Assembly (NCBI GenBank): GCA_037447655.1
Contig: JBBHKE010001017.1
Coordinates: 20,537-84,536 of the forward strand
Length of the DNA stretch: 64,000 bases
Source: Zygnema cylindricum
Taxonomy: Eukaryota; Streptophyta; Zygnematophyceae; Zygnematales; Zygnemataceae
Direction of reading: 5' to 3'
The notes under the pieces were generated by a model. That model saw only the letters and a program-made list of their open reading frames with translations, ran no database searches and was not told where the DNA came from. Of the stretch, positions 1 to 13,062 are shown one piece after another. Positions within the stretch are counted from its first letter, which is position 1. Each line of letters starts with the position of its first letter. Position numbers and translations under genes: made by a program.

Positions 1-398
1 TCTCTCACACATCATATAACAAGATAGCAAGATTGTTTAGGCAATTGTGTTTAGCTCTTTATTGATAGAAACACATTGTACACACAGAGAGATCACAGAT
101 CATAGATCATAAAGATTAGACCTTAGTCATAGGAGGAGAAATCCAGCTTCATTAGATAGAGAAATGTCCAGAGTGACAATTGTAATTCCTACTTTTATAA
201 TCCTATTCAAAGTTGATTAGACTTGCCTCATCTACTATCTACATCTGTTTCTACTCCCATCTCTAAACCCTTTGTGAGGCACATAAAGGCACCCCTTCTA
301 GTGTATGTTATAGGCTTATCTACTCTAGTCTTGGGCCAGGGGCTAAAGTGAGCACCTAAAACTAAGAGGTTATGGGCCCATTCTAAGTGGTGCACCGT
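1..398 (+). repeat. 5' LTR, partial
   Basis: This is the 3' part of the left LTR; it matches 5878-6275 base for base at a constant offset of 5877. Identity stops after TGGTGCACCGT: the left copy continues into GTGTCTTC and the right copy into AGAATGAG. The canonical LTR end may be the TGCA just before, leaving CCGT shared by chance or as part of the LTR. No standard plant initiator-Met primer binding site is obvious downstream. Confidence 0.85.
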
Positions 399-589
399 GT
401 GTCTTCAAGGTCCCTAGAGTAGAGGAGTCGAGGGCAGCGAATCCGAGCAGTGAGTCCACAGCGACGTCACTTCCGTTTCCTGCAAAAAGCAAAAGCTGCA
501 GAGGCAGCAAATAGAAAACCTGATCGGACAGTTACATCGAAAACGAGGCCTCTCAAACAGAAGACCAAACACTTTGTTAAAGAGAGATC

Positions 590-1497
590 ATGAGGGATCA
601 TACGGCATGGTCAAAGAGGATGAAGGAGACGAAATGGAAAGCTGCGGAGATCTCTCGATATGTGAAGGACGACCACAACTCAGTCACAAGCGCAGTTGAG
701 AAAATCACACTGACATGGTTCAAGAAGATCGAGCTAACCAAGAATATCCTTCAAACATCCTATCAAAATGGAGCATCCATCGAAGTATACATCACTCATT
801 TCTTCACTCTATTAGACAGAGCAGAGAAGAAGACCTAAAATTCTCAGTGGCCACGCAGATCAACAGGCTAATCCTTTCGCTACCGAAAGAATTTTTAGAT
901 GTCCTCACTTGGTTGGAGGAGCGAAATTTGGAAAATTGGGAGTGGAGCGAAGTGGTGGAGGTGCTGTTGGGGATCGAATCCAACACCACAAACGTGTTTG
1001 AAGTCGACACAAACTCTGATGGCTCCCACAGTTCACCAGCAAGTGAAACACAAGGAGAAGAGAGAGTTAGTCAGTTACATTCATGTGACAATGACGGGAA
1101 GGAGGAGGCTTGCACCGAATACAATGAGTCTAACTTCACGCAGGTACAAAACAGCTTGCACAAAGAGAGGGGAGACAACCAAGGCGGTAAGCAAGGCAAA
1201 TCTAAAACTCAGAAAAAAATTGCAACAATAAAAGGCAGCTACGACCAAAACTCCACAAAGCAGATTACGACAAATTCGAGAGTGCTTGCTTATCGAGCAG
1301 GGGGTGCAAAAATTTGCCAGCAGGTTGCTAAGAAAAAGGAGAACACCCGTGGCAGCGAAGCCACAATGAAAGACGTCTCCAACCAAGCCAAATGGGAGCC
1401 ACCGACAGATTTGCAAGAAAATGGTAAAAATATCAGCACCGAACAGGAACTGATGGACAAGGACAGAAAGCATGTCAAAGAAAAACTGAAACGATAA
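590..1497 (+). pseudogene. Frameshifted copia-type gag remnant
   Basis: Two overlapping open frames join near 800-838: 590-838, then frame +1 from 715 to 1497. The first contains YQNGASIEVYITHF and the second INRLILSLPKEFLDVLTWLE followed by WSEVVEVLLGIES. This follows the order of copia gag (UBN2-like): a helix with a GxSxxxYI-type segment, then LxLSLPxxFxxxxxxL, then an acidic helix. I infer one ancestral gag broken by a frameshift. The tail is Lys/Glu/Gln-rich, and no CCHC knuckle is visible. Plus strand agrees with an element reading left to right. Family assignment is by pattern only. Confidence 0.5.
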
Positions 1498-1592
1498 GCA
1501 GTCACCTATCAGACAAGACGCAAGGAAACATATATCATGCTCAGATTTTTACAAAATACAGGTATTTCAAAACACTGCAAAAGATCGGAAAA

Positions 1593-4266
1593 GTGGGAGG
1601 GACAAGGAAAGAGGAGAGAGTGGGAGACACTCACATGGGGTTGGCCGAGCGATTAGCAACGTGCGGATCCGCCTATTCCAAGTGTCACAAACTGATCCGA
1701 CCTCTCGGATTCCACCTCCACATTCAGATTCCGGCAAGGAATCAAGCCTCACGAGCAGACATGAACTTAACAACCTGTCAAAAGGAAAGTCAATCCGAAG
1801 TAAGAGAAAATCCAACAAGGGAACAGAAACAGTTGGAACAAACATCAACCTGTCACAAGGAAAGTCAAGCCAAAGTAAGAGAAAATCCAACAAGGGAATA
1901 TAAACAGTTGGAACAGACATTGGACAGATCGACACAAGAGGTGAAGATGAAAGTTACAGGTATAAAGTTATACCTAAAAAACAGAGCATTGCAAGGATCC
2001 CCACAAAAATTAGTGTGGACACTTACCAATCAGCTGGCATAGGAATCCGCGGAAGCTTGGGAAGCATAGAAGAAATATGCAACCATGAGGTTGCAACAAC
2101 CGGTCATGTGGCTATGAGGGGCAGCACCGACCACGGCAGATCCAAAAATCAGCAAATAGAAAACCGACAAAGAAGTCAGAAAATAAATCCAGCCAAGAAG
2201 GTGACGCATGGGAGCACATGGAGGGGCAAAGAGGGAACACAAGGAATAGGGGTGCAATCCTCAACAAGCATGACAGAAACCAAGGATCCAAATGCTATCG
2301 AGCTCAAACTCATCATTCAAAGTAGCAAAAAGTGCAAAAAGAAGAGCAACAAGAGCAATAGAGTCGAATTCTCACCAAAGATGGAGACGCCGTCAGGACG
2401 CTCCACGGATCGAGCACCACCCTCACCTAACACAAGTTCTAAGTCCACATCACCACTCACCATTATAAACCCCACAGGTGGAGAAGACCCAAGAGTTGAA
2501 GATGATGAAGGTCTTGCAAAACCATGGAGAGAAGTGTTAGAATTTCCAAACATATATACCAACATTCCATGGAGAAAAGCGTTAGAGTTAACTAAAATTG
2601 AAACTTACACAAAAGAATTCAGATAAGAGGCTGACACCCAGAGATACAAATCTAAGGTAGCCGCGGAGAAACGAAAGTCTGAATCAAATTAAAATGCTAT
2701 AAGCTCAATGATTAACAAACTTAGACAGTTGAGCAGGGCAAAAGAGGGGACAGGTGGAAACTTACCATCGAAGAACTCGAGCAAAGGGGAGGCGAAAAAC
2801 AAACAGACTGCCCGAGCATTCAAACCCTCCGTCGATACATCTAGCAAAGAAGACATTGCAAGTCTTCATGTCAACGAAAAAGATGGAAACTCTGCAAACG
2901 GAAGAGGAGAAAAGGAAGAGTCAGAAATGGAGTCAGAAATTGTCATCTCAAAAAACGGAGGAGAGAAAATAGTTGCAAGAAGGCAGGAAAATTTATCAAC
3001 AGGATCCTCAACAAATCTTCAAAGGATGACACTAACCCTCAAAACTCTCTTAGGCATCCCTGCAGAAAAGGAATGTCAGCAGAAAGTGGACGAAATGCCA
3101 GCAGAAAGTGAACGAATTCACTGGAACTCACCAAGTTGTAGTCGAGATTCGGGCGATAGTGGGAGCGGACATCGTGTCGACACTCCAAACCAAGGCCAAT
3201 CCATCAAAGAAAGCGGCCAAATCTGCACAGGAAGACAACATGTCAGAAATTCAGGCCAAGAAAATTCCAAGGACCTACAAGGAGGTATTGCTAACCCTTA
3301 ACAACATACGATAGGTAAAGGAAAGTTTAAAGGGGGAGAGATGGGAGACTTACCGAAATTAAGAAGGACAATTAACCTTGCCAAGTCTCCATCCTCAAGG
3401 ATTCAGGCAACGGCCGAAGTTGAGCCGGTCATGCAGCCCATGGATGAGAACCTACAAAGAAAAATCACAGCGGAAGGAGTGAGTGGGTTAAGAGGAGGTC
3501 ACAAAGAAAAATTGACATCAACGTTTGAAATTGGACTTCACATGGAAAACCAAATTGCAGGAACAGCAGGTTAGGGAGAAAACCAGATCTCAGTCCAGGC
3601 AGGAGCCAAAGGTGAAAGGGAGATCGGAACTCAGAATTGAAACCTCATCAAGGAGCAAGAAAGTTATTCTTACCTCAAGAATCCGGGAGACAAGTAGGGA
3701 GAAGCCTCACGTCTCCGCCAGAGGAAGTCCACCACACAGGATGCGCAGCAGAAGGCGTGGATGGGAAAAAGGGAAAGGAAAGCCAAAACCCAAAATTTTA
3801 TGGCAAATTTATTTTTGAAGGATTAAGAGAGAAAAAGGGGGCAGACAACTTAGAGGAAGGAAGAAACCTAAGTCAGATAAGTCATGGCAGTCTAAGTGAT
3901 AGATGGAGTCTAAGCTGTGACATCCCACACTATGGCAGAAAGGAAAAAGACTTAGAAGAAATTAAGGGAGAAGGTTTTAAGAAAACAAACCTAATACTTA
4001 AAAGAACTAAGCAGTTAGAGCGCCTCCAACTATATGGACGCATCAAGGGCGGCGGTACACGTACTTTTGTGAGCAAGCGACGATGGCGCGATCAAAAAGT
4101 AGGGTCGCACAATTCGAATGACGTAATCACAGCCACAGGTTTATGCATCGAACGATCAAAGTTGGTCAAGAGACGACAATTTCATCACGGGATGCTTCGC
4201 GAAAGAAAAATACGATCGCACATTTCAAGGGACGCAATTGCGACCACATGTTCAAGCATCGAATGA
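1593..4266 (+). other. Charged low-information open frames inside the retroelement
   Basis: Several plus-strand frames follow one another (1593-2042, 2015-2626, 2708-3301, 3341-3574, 3525-3818, 3637-4266). They are rich in Lys, Glu, Ser and Gln with no recognisable domain. Frames 590-838, 2015-2626, 2708-3301 and 3341-3574 are in the same phase, which could mean one long decayed frame. I do not recognise a product. They may be a relic of a pol-less gag extension or simply A-rich sequence that is open by composition. Confidence 0.3.
1771..1920 (+). repeat. 75-bp in-frame tandem duplication
   Basis: The segment starting CAACCTGTCA at 1771 recurs at 1846, so the period is 75 bp (25 codons). The copies differ by a few substitutions. 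The encoded repeat contains ESQSEVRENPTRE and ESQAKVRENPTRE. A period divisible by three fits duplication within a once-coding frame. Confidence 0.75.
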
Positions 4267-4322
4267 TCGAAATTTGTCGAGCGACGACAAATTCATCACG
4301 TGACGCTTCACGAACGAAAATT
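4104..4322 (+). repeat. About 111-bp imperfect tandem repeat
   Basis: TCGCAC at 4105 and at 4216 begin two diverged copies, each running through a CATCGAA/CATCGAAT motif, a GACGACAA motif and a GATGCTTCGCGA/GACGCTTCACGA motif. The copies sit near the 3' end of the retroelement interior. No function is apparent. Confidence 0.6.
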
Positions 4323-4445
4323 TAATCATGCGACATTTTGTGACATTGAAATCGGTTCACTTCGCGACTGTGAAATCGACGGTTCTGGTTTACCGAAAAT
4401 TACACATACCCTGAATTTGGAGGATAGCACGAACAAAAAGGATTA

Positions 4446-5183
4446 GGGTGTGTCCCCATGTGCATAAGTAAGGCTTTTTTCCTGTCGTTTTGCAGTAAAA
4501 CTTAGCGACGTACTGCCTAAGTTGCAACCGTACGAAGGATTCACAAATTTGTAGAGTACAGTTTGCGTCATCCCTGAACTTAGGATGTACGAAAAGTTGT
4601 CGTCTTGTGCTTTTTGACCCACTTCGACGACAAAAAACGTCATCTTCAACCCTATCTTTAAAACACATGCGCGATGTGATTTAAAATTAGGTTTTTTCGA
4701 TTGACAAATAAGAACATATTTTCGCGCGTGCCGAAAATTACGACAAAAATCCTACGATTTCTAAGGACAAAGAAAAGTACATAGTTCGCTATGTTTTGTC
4801 CGTTTGCGTTCTAATACGACAAAGCCAAGAACACAATTTGTTTGGATTTGTCCGTTTTCGTCTAGTACGGATTTCTTTTTTTGCAAGGGTCTTCAAATTC
4901 CGATGCCATTTCACGTCGACCGGACAGGAGACGCGAAAGCAAAGCGCCTCATCTTCGACCGTGAAATTGCATAGGCTGGAAGGCAGTACGTCTACAATGT
5001 CACGGTAACACATGCGACGTAACACGCAGGTACAAAAAATATCGTGCGACGTATACAATCGTCACAAGCGTAAGTTACGATTTCGTCATTACAGACATAG
5101 GGACACTTGAAAACCGGGTCCGACGGATCCGCGCTAAAATACAAAGTAATTTCACTAAGTTACAAGTACATGGGGACACACCC
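4446..5183. mobile_element. Harbinger-like MITE, copy 1 (TTA target duplication)
   Basis: This is a 738-bp element bounded by inverted ends GGGTGTGTCCCCATGT and its complement at 5168-5183, flanked by TTA at 4443-4445 and 5184-5186. A 3-bp TWA duplication with GGG-starting inverted repeats is the PIF/Harbinger (Tourist) pattern. The interior is homologous, in opposite orientation, to 56290-57068; for example the CGATGCCATTTCACGTCGAC block at 4901 pairs with the complement of about 56590-56620. No transposase frame is present, so it is non-autonomous. It is nested in the LTR element. Confidence 0.8.
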
Positions 5184-5186
5184 TTA

Positions 5187-5877
5187 TACGTCAGGTAATC
5201 CTATTGAGGAGTCAGTAACAAAGGACAAGGTCCCTTGTGGTGCGATTCCTTTGTACGACTCATGACTCATTTTGGTCCACGTACGACCAGACAGGATCCT
5301 AAGGACCACAGGTGGTCTTAACGGACAAAAAAATTCACGTACAACAAAATATTATCGATACTAACGAAAATTCAGACTCTGCAGATTCACACAGTACAAA
5401 ATGTACGAAAATTTTCTTTTACGTAAATAAAGTACCATCAAGGCGCCAATCGCAAATTACCGATTTGCTGAAATCGAGGAGGACGGCAAGTACTGTACCA
5501 TTAAATCGCTGACCACATATTTCCGATTCGATGAAATCGAGGAGCGAGGCAAATATCGACACGAGCTCGAGTGGGAGTGTTGTTTTTGGGCGATCTCGGA
5601 CGACATTATGTACGGATATCGTAGCGCCAACATTGTGTACGGAAATCAGATCGCCAATATCGTACGGACGGCAAGATCAAATCGTACGGAATCGAGTGAA
5701 GATTCCACGTTAGACACTTTTCGGCGGAAATTCTGACGTATATTTGGGCGCGCCCACCGACGGATGACAACGTTTATTTTGGCGTGTAGTTATTAGAACA
5801 CACGAGTGCACATTCATCATTGGATAGGAGTGCACACATAAACAAATAGAGATTCATTGCATATGCAAAGATCTATC
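5187..5877 (+). other. 3' non-coding interior of the LTR element
   Basis: No gene is seen. It holds short diverged repeats of about 65 bp near 5450-5560, each containing CGAT-GAAATCGAGGAG, and many GTAC-containing words. The start of the right LTR must lie at or before 5878; TGTAGTTATTAG near 5784 is one possible LTR start but cannot be tested here. Confidence 0.4.
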
Positions 5878-6275
5878 TCTCTCACACATCATATAACAAG
5901 ATAGCAAGATTGTTTAGGCAATTGTGTTTAGCTCTTTATTGATAGAAACACATTGTACACACAGAGAGATCACAGATCATAGATCATAAAGATTAGACCT
6001 TAGTCATAGGAGGAGAAATCCAGCTTCATTAGATAGAGAAATGTCCAGAGTGACAATTGTAATTCCTACTTTTATAATCCTATTCAAAGTTGATTAGACT
6101 TGCCTCATCTACTATCTACATCTGTTTCTACTCCCATCTCTAAACCCTTTGTGAGGCACATAAAGGCACCCCTTCTAGTGTATGTTATAGGCTTATCTAC
6201 TCTAGTCTTGGGCCAGGGGCTAAAGTGAGCACCTAAAACTAAGAGGTTATGGGCCCATTCTAAGTGGTGCACCGT
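5878..6275 (+). repeat. 3' LTR (part that can be matched to the left copy)
   Basis: Identical to 1-398 at offset 5877. The true LTR may begin earlier, since the left copy is truncated by the window. It is followed at once by the GA-rich tract of unit A. Confidence 0.85.
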
Positions 6276-6830
6276 AGAATGAGAGGAAAAGGGAGAGGAG
6301 GTGAGGGCGAGGGCGAGGGCGAAGGAGAGGGAGAGAAATAATGGGAAAGGAAAGGTGAAGGGGAAGGGTAAAAAGGAAGCAAGGGAAGGAGGAAGGGGGA
6401 GGGGAAAGAGGAAGGACAAAGGAGGAAGGGAAGGAGGATGATGGAAGGAGGGAGGAAGGAGGATTGAAAAAGGAGGACGGTGGAAGAAGGAAGGAAGGAG
6501 GAAGGTTGAAGGATGAAGAAGGAACGAGGAGTAAAGGAGATGGAGGAAGGAAGAAGGAAGAAAGAGGGAGGAGGGAGGAAAGAGGAAGGAGGAATGAGAA
6601 AGGAAGGAGGAGGAGAAGGGAAAGGAGATGGATATGGATGAGGGAAAGGAGAAGGAGAAGAGGTAAATATGGAGATATAAGGAGAAGAAGATGGAGAAGG
6701 AGGAAAAGAGATAGGGATAGGTAAACGAAGGTGAGAGAGAGGGATAAGGAGAGGGGGAAAAATAAAAAAGGAGAGAGAAGAAAATAGAGGAAAAGAGAGA
6801 GAGGGAGAAAGGGAGATGGGTATCCTTATT
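6276..6830 (+). repeat. Purine-rich (GA/GGA) tract, unit A intron
   Basis: About 550 bp of nearly pure purine on the plus strand (GGAGG, GAAGG, GAGAGG words). Open frames here in either strand are compositional artefacts. It lies just upstream of the unit A exon at 6852 and corresponds to the larger GA tract at 23205-24745 in unit B. Confidence 0.85.
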
Positions 6831-6924
6831 TTATTTGGCAGGGGTGACAAGTGTTTTGATTACAACAATTTTAGTGGAAAACTCCCTGAATCTTTAAAGT
6901 ACTTAAAGAACTTGGTGAATTGGC

Positions 6925-7185
6925 GAGGGAGTGGGAGAGTGGAGGGGGGAGGGGGAGGAGGAGGTGATGGTGAGGGGGAGAGGTCGGGGTTTAAAATAGG
7001 GAGGGGGGGAAAGAGAGGAGCGGGGAGCGGGAGAGGGAGAGGTACGGGGATAAAATAAGATAGGGAGGGAGAGAGAGGAAAAGAGAGGGTGGAAGAGTGA
7101 GGATAGGAGGGAGAGAGTGGGAGGGCAAGAGAGGGATGGAGAGAGGGAGGGAGGGAGAGAGAGAGGAAGGGAGAGAGAGAAAGCA
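6925..7185 (+). repeat. GA-rich tract in unit A
   Basis: Plus-strand purine tract (GGAGAG, GGGAGG words) running from the damaged exon to just before the exon at 7234. The matching position in unit B (25480-25860) is also GA-rich. Confidence 0.8.
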
Positions 7186-7299
7186 CTTATGCCTCCAATG
7201 TTCTCGTATATTTGGGGTTTTCATGGGGTATAGGGAACTCCAATGGAACTCCTTCTCCGGTGTAGTCCCAATAATAAGTCTTGAAAAGCTCATATATCT

Positions 7300-8450
7300 G
7301 TGAGGGTTTCTCCACACCCTTCCACCCTTTTTTTGTTCATATTGGTTTTCTTTTGCAAAGTGAGGAAATATACTTCTCACTCGCTCTTCTTGATATTTCT
7401 CTTTTTTAATAGCTTAAATGTTGTATTATATGATAGAATCTTAAATGTCATTGTCTACAATTTTTCAATATGTTGACAAAATCGTTTCTAGGATAGTTTA
7501 TTTCGCCTTTTGTCTTATTCTAGGAAGTAGGCTCTAACCTTTGGAGGGTAAAATTGACTTTCCTCACCTTTTCAGTTGACGAGGCAAGGAGTGATTCAAT
7601 GTAACGAATGCTCTTTTTGTCACGAGGGTCTCGTCGTTGACATTCTCCTTTGATATATATTAGTTAGTTTTGTGAAAGACGCTTTCTAATTCCAACTACA
7701 AAAGTGTTCTTTCTTTCTTACTCCCACGTCTACTATCTCACATACCTCTTTCATTTATTGTCATGTCGTCTAATTCGATAGGTTTTGTGCCTAACCACGC
7801 TAATTTGAACAAAGTTTCAAAATTCAATCGCATGGATATCAATGGGTAGCATTTAATTGAACATCTATTGCATCGACAAAAAATACAATTAATCATTAAT
7901 GGTAGCAAAGCCGAACCTTCCAACGCCACCTTCTAATTTGTTTGGCTCATCTATAACAAGGAAGCTCATTTGAAGCTATTCCTACCTTCTAAGGCATCGA
8001 ATCTCCCGTCCAACGTGTAGAAGAGCCAATCTTTATCAAACAAACTCTTCATTATTAATCAATGAAACTCTTACCGAATGTTTCCTAGTGATTCAATAGA
8101 AGCTAACATTCAACACATCAACTCTTTGGCAATCTTTTTGAAAGGCAGTCATCTTGGCCATGACATATTATTTTGGCAATCCTAGTGGGGTTCTTGAAAA
8201 TTGACCAAGTACTTCAGATACCCGCGACTGCTCCACCAGAATTGTTTTCTTGACTCCGCCAGAATTGTTTTCTTATTTCAAGAGCAGTAGTACTTTGTGT
8301 TTGTTGTAATAAATGTATAGTATTGAGGTCCAGGTTTCCTATGTCTGAATCTAGGCTTATCTCAAATTCTTTGATAGTTAATGTCAAACTTAGTAAGAAC
8401 TCTGGTCGCAAAAAAATACAGGTTTCCTATGTCTAAATCTCTACTTCTTT
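7300..8450 (+). other. Unit A intron with decayed copia-like sequence
   Basis: No intact gene. The block matches 25977-26905 and 29266-29540 of unit B. The joint lies near 8188, where the 2.4 kb present in unit B at 26905-29266 is missing; CCT/CCTAGTG is shared at the breakpoint. The unit B copy has recognisable copia reverse transcriptase words, so this is probably the edge of the same old insertion. Confidence 0.5.
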
Positions 8451-8929
8451 GGATATTAATGTCAAACTTAGAACTCTGGTGGGTCTGTCCTCGGAGACAC
8501 ACATGATCAAATCGTATGCAGCCTTACCAATGCCTCAACTGGAAACCAGCTTGACATTGCCGTCACCGTCAATAGTTGAGTCAGTTTGTATCCAACTCTA
8601 CAGCTGTGCACGTTTCCGCAGCCAGTGTGTTTACTATGAAGTCTCTTTTGCCCACCTTCTCTTGCTTCGCCTCACCCGCATTTGTCGGCTACTACGATGT
8701 GAGTTAGGGTGGTGACTTAGAAACTCTTTTGTTGATCACTGTTTTGGTTCTTTGTCGACGTCACCCTTGTTTCCTACAAATCTAAGAAGCAGCCCAGTTG
8801 TTTTTTCCTCCGAGAGTCTGAGTATATTCCAAATGCAAAAAAAATAGTTCATTGTTTTTTAGACTTACATCGATCTGTTTCTATACCTCCATTCATCCGC
8901 TGTTCATATCTTTTAATTCCGTCTCTCTC

Positions 8930-9400
<471 letters not shown>

Positions 9401-10667
9401 CCACTTGCAATTTTAGAGGAGAGAGAGATAGAACGTCGGAGAGAGTAGAGGGAAAAATTTCACCAGAAAACAAAAAAATTATAGAAAAAAAAACAATACG
9501 GATATTTTAGTGATGATATTTTTGACTATAACAAAATTTTAGAAAACAGAGCGAAAGATAAATTTCAAGAGATAAAAATTATCAGAAAAGACAAAAATGA
9601 CTATTTGAAGCTGTGTTGGCAAAAATTAATACAAAAGGGAGAATATAGGTGAAATGGGAATAGAGTCAAATTCCACCTTTCATCTTTTAATCAATATTTC
9701 TAAAAATAACACGTTTTTCTCTAACATTAATGTTTTCTTTTTGTTTTCTGGGTTTTTAGAGACATCAATACAAATAAATTTACCGGCGGTTTTAATAATT
9801 TCGCTGCTTTAAAATCTCTTCAGTATCTGTACGTCATATTTTCTTAAAATATAAATAAATGCAAAGATTAGTTATCCCAACGGTTCTGAATCTTCAATTT
9901 TCAATTATTGTTATTTTAGTTAATTTCCACTCTTTAGACATACATCTTCATATTTTAATGTCTCAGTTTTTGAAAAACTTGTAAACCCTAAAATTCTGTT
10001 GCCCTGAAATATATACTTGCCTTTGAATATTAAAACCATTCAAAAGTATCTCATCCCTGAACTGTAAAGGAAGTGGAAAAAATAACCGGAAAAGTTTACT
10101 TCTTGGTCCATAATTGAAAAGATAATCTTTTGGACAACTAGTAAAGTAGCTAACGTCTTCTAATGTTTTTTTATTATTATGCACATTTTTTTTTATGTTT
10201 ATCCCTATTTTTCTTTTTCATTTCCGCTTTTTTTTACAGAAATGCAGATAACAACAACTTTTCGACGATACTTCCTTCGGCGTTTAAAGATTTATCGAAC
10301 CTGACAGTTTTGTGATTTTTTTTTTCTTTTTTTTTCCATTTCCTATAGTACAACCGGTTATTTGTTGTTATATATTTTTTTTCTGTTTTTTTTATTTTCG
10401 CATGCTGGCTTTTAATGATCCACCAAAAGTTCCACTTTTTTAAGTTATTACAAACATATAACTTGAGAATTGCGTATGGACCCACTTTTTTGTATTTATT
10501 TTGTAATTTTTATCGTTTAACTTTTTTTTCCTTGTTTTGGTTGCCATAGGAATTGTTCCGGTTGTGGACTAGGAGGATCCCTTCCAAAATATCTCAGCCA
10601 GCTAAAATGGCTTTATTATTTGTGAGTTTTTCTTTTCATTTTTCGCTTTAACTCCGCCCCCCCATAA

Positions 10668-10935
10668 AATCATCGTTGTGGTAGTGGCCGTTGTGGTCGT
10701 CGTTGACGTTGTGTCAATTGTCGTTGTGGTTATTGACGTTGTTGTGGTGTTTGACATCCTATTGATGGTTGTCGTTTCTCGTTGTGGTCATTTTTGCCAT
10801 GGTGATTGTCGATGGCGTTGTGGTTGTGACCCTCTGGCTGCTATTGTTGTGGTTGTGGGTATTGTCGTTGTGTGGTTGTTGTCTTCGTAGTCGCTGTAGT
10901 CGCTGACATTGTGGTTGTTGTCATTGTGATTTTGT
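10668..10935 (+). repeat. GTT/GTG trinucleotide-rich tract in intron
   Basis: Irregular GTTGTGGTTGTC-type repeats in the intron between unit A exons 10550-10621 and 10964-11032. Unit B has a homologous but differently expanded tract at 31138-31530. Confidence 0.85.
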
Positions 10936-12035
10936 TCAAAGGAAGTTTTGGGGAGGCTTTCAGGGATCTTTCAAAAAATAATTTCGTTGGAAACTTGCCC
11001 GATTTCGCAAATGTAAATAAGTTATACATTTTGTATGTAAACGTTGACGATTCCCTTTTTTTTTTTTTTTTTAGGGTTTTTTTTTGCAATGTTTACCTTT
11101 CTTCTAAGGTTTTGTAATGTTATTGTTTTTTGGTTTTAGAGCATGCTTGGATCGATGGTCTTTCAGAGTGTTTGGTTTTTTTCAAGTTATGTATGAGGAT
11201 ATTTTTTATTTTTTACCAAAAGCCTATAGTTGATATTCTGGTTGTAATCCACACATATTCTTGTGGATTTTGACAAAAATGTAGCAGTTTATTACAACCA
11301 CAAAATAATAACAATAATTAATGATGATAAATAATGACCCTAAAACTAATAAATTTTTTCCTTAACTATAATGGTTTGCAGGTTATTTATTGTAATGCCA
11401 TGAAGTGTATCCACACAAATAATGGTGGGGATTGATAATTTTTTTTCGTTGACTCCTTTTCAGGGATCTAAATGACAACAAGCTCACTGGGACGATCCCA
11501 CAAACCATCGAAAACCTAAGTCTTTCTGAATTGTGAGTGTTTTGATAAGCGATAATCTTCAACTATTGAAACCTGTAAAAAAAAACTTGAAAAATTCACG
11601 TAAAGCCCTGAAATCTGCCCTAAAATATCATCCTTAAGATAACCCAATAAAAATCTAAGTCGTTAGGAAGTTCACAAGGAATTATGGTTTCTAAACTTTT
11701 GGTACCCCATTGCCCATTTTCTCTTGATAGATTAAGTACACTTCACAAAGGACGAAGAGCTGATGAACCAGGAACTTCTAGAAACGTTTAACCTTTTTTT
11801 GAGGGACATATTTTAGCACATTTGAATTTCTCAAAATTATAAATTAATAGTTACAGTCTATTTGTTCGTTTTGGATTTACCTTGAGGCAATATTATCACA
11901 TGAAGGTGATTCTGTCATGGTCTCACACGAATTTTACCGTAACATTGTATTTTAGATATTGAATTCTGGATATAGAGAGTTTTATTTTAAGCAATTGTCA
12001 TTTGATAGAGTGGAGTTGAACATTGAGCATTGCAT

Positions 12036-12130
12036 TGGACATTGGACATTGGAAATTGGACATTGGACATTGGACATTGGACATTGTACACTGGGTATTG
12101 GACATTGGACATTGGACATTGGACATTGGC
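12036..12130 (+). repeat. ACATTGG heptamer minisatellite
   Basis: About a dozen tandem, mostly perfect ACATTGG units in the unit A intron before exon 12308. The same place in unit B (about 32565-32620) holds only a few degenerate units, so the array expanded or contracted after duplication. Confidence 0.85.
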
Positions 12131-13062
12131 CAATAGCCTCTAAACATTGGAAATTGAACATTGAACATGGAAAATATTTTCCTTGTAGAATCCATATAAC
12201 AGCAATGATGAAGCAGTTTCACAAATTTTCTTATAAATTGTAACTTTTGTTTGTTTGTCTTACTCAAACTTATAAGCTTTTGACTTGGCTTGTTTGACAT
12301 TCTGCAGGCGACTTCACAACAATATGCTCAGTGGAATTGTCCCAAAAAGTATTTTTGGCGGATATATTACAGTATTGTGAGATACAATAACTTTAAACAT
12401 AGTATCCCAAAATTGTAAATTATGGATTACGATTTTGCTTCTCACTTTTGTTTGTTACTAAATTCGTTGTTTGAAGAATATATTTCGTCATAATCAACTT
12501 CCTTCAAGGTCAAATTCCTAAAACACATCCTTTATTTTGCAAAACTCAATCAAATCCCTAACAAACTCTAGAAACTCTGAACAACCCTAAAACCAATAAG
12601 GTTAAAACTCCACAAACATGTACACAGGTGGCTTCAAAATAACAATTTCTCCGGAGAATTTTTTTGGAATGACTACTATATGGATTTGTAAGTTTAACTT
12701 TTCCGCTGTACATTTTTGCATTCATGTTTTCTCAGTTTCAATTTTTTTCAGGCGAAATAAAATGAAAATGAAATATGGAGTTATTATTTGGGATTTTGGT
12801 TTCTGACTTTCCCAAATTTTATTTGAAAGCCATATTGTTTTCTACGATTTCACCTAATAATACGATCAATACAGAATGATGTGAAATCAGAGTGGAAAAA
12901 AAGGAACAAACACAACAAACCGTTTTTTTTTTTTTTTTTAACTCTGAAATATGATGTTCTTTTGTTTTCATTTTTTTATTTTAGGGATTTGAGCAATAAC
13001 AAATTCACTGGAAGATTACCAAAAATTGACATTTCAGATTACTGGAACCTGGGGATTAATGT

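Larger units (their letters stand above)
1..6275 (+). mobile_element. Non-autonomous LTR retroelement with identical LTR ends (left end outside window)
   Basis: Positions 1-398 and 5878-6275 are direct repeats with no difference that I can see by eye, so they are the two LTRs of one element; the left LTR is cut by the window edge. The interior begins with a copia-type gag relic on the plus strand (590-1497), followed by charged, low-information open frames to about 4266, a nested MITE (4446-5183) and about 0.7 kb of non-coding DNA. I find no protease, reverse transcriptase or integrase motif. The element therefore looks non-autonomous (LARD-like) and moved by another element's enzymes. It landed at the edge of the GA-rich intron tract of LRR unit A. 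The target-site duplication cannot be checked because the left flank is missing. Confidence 0.8.
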
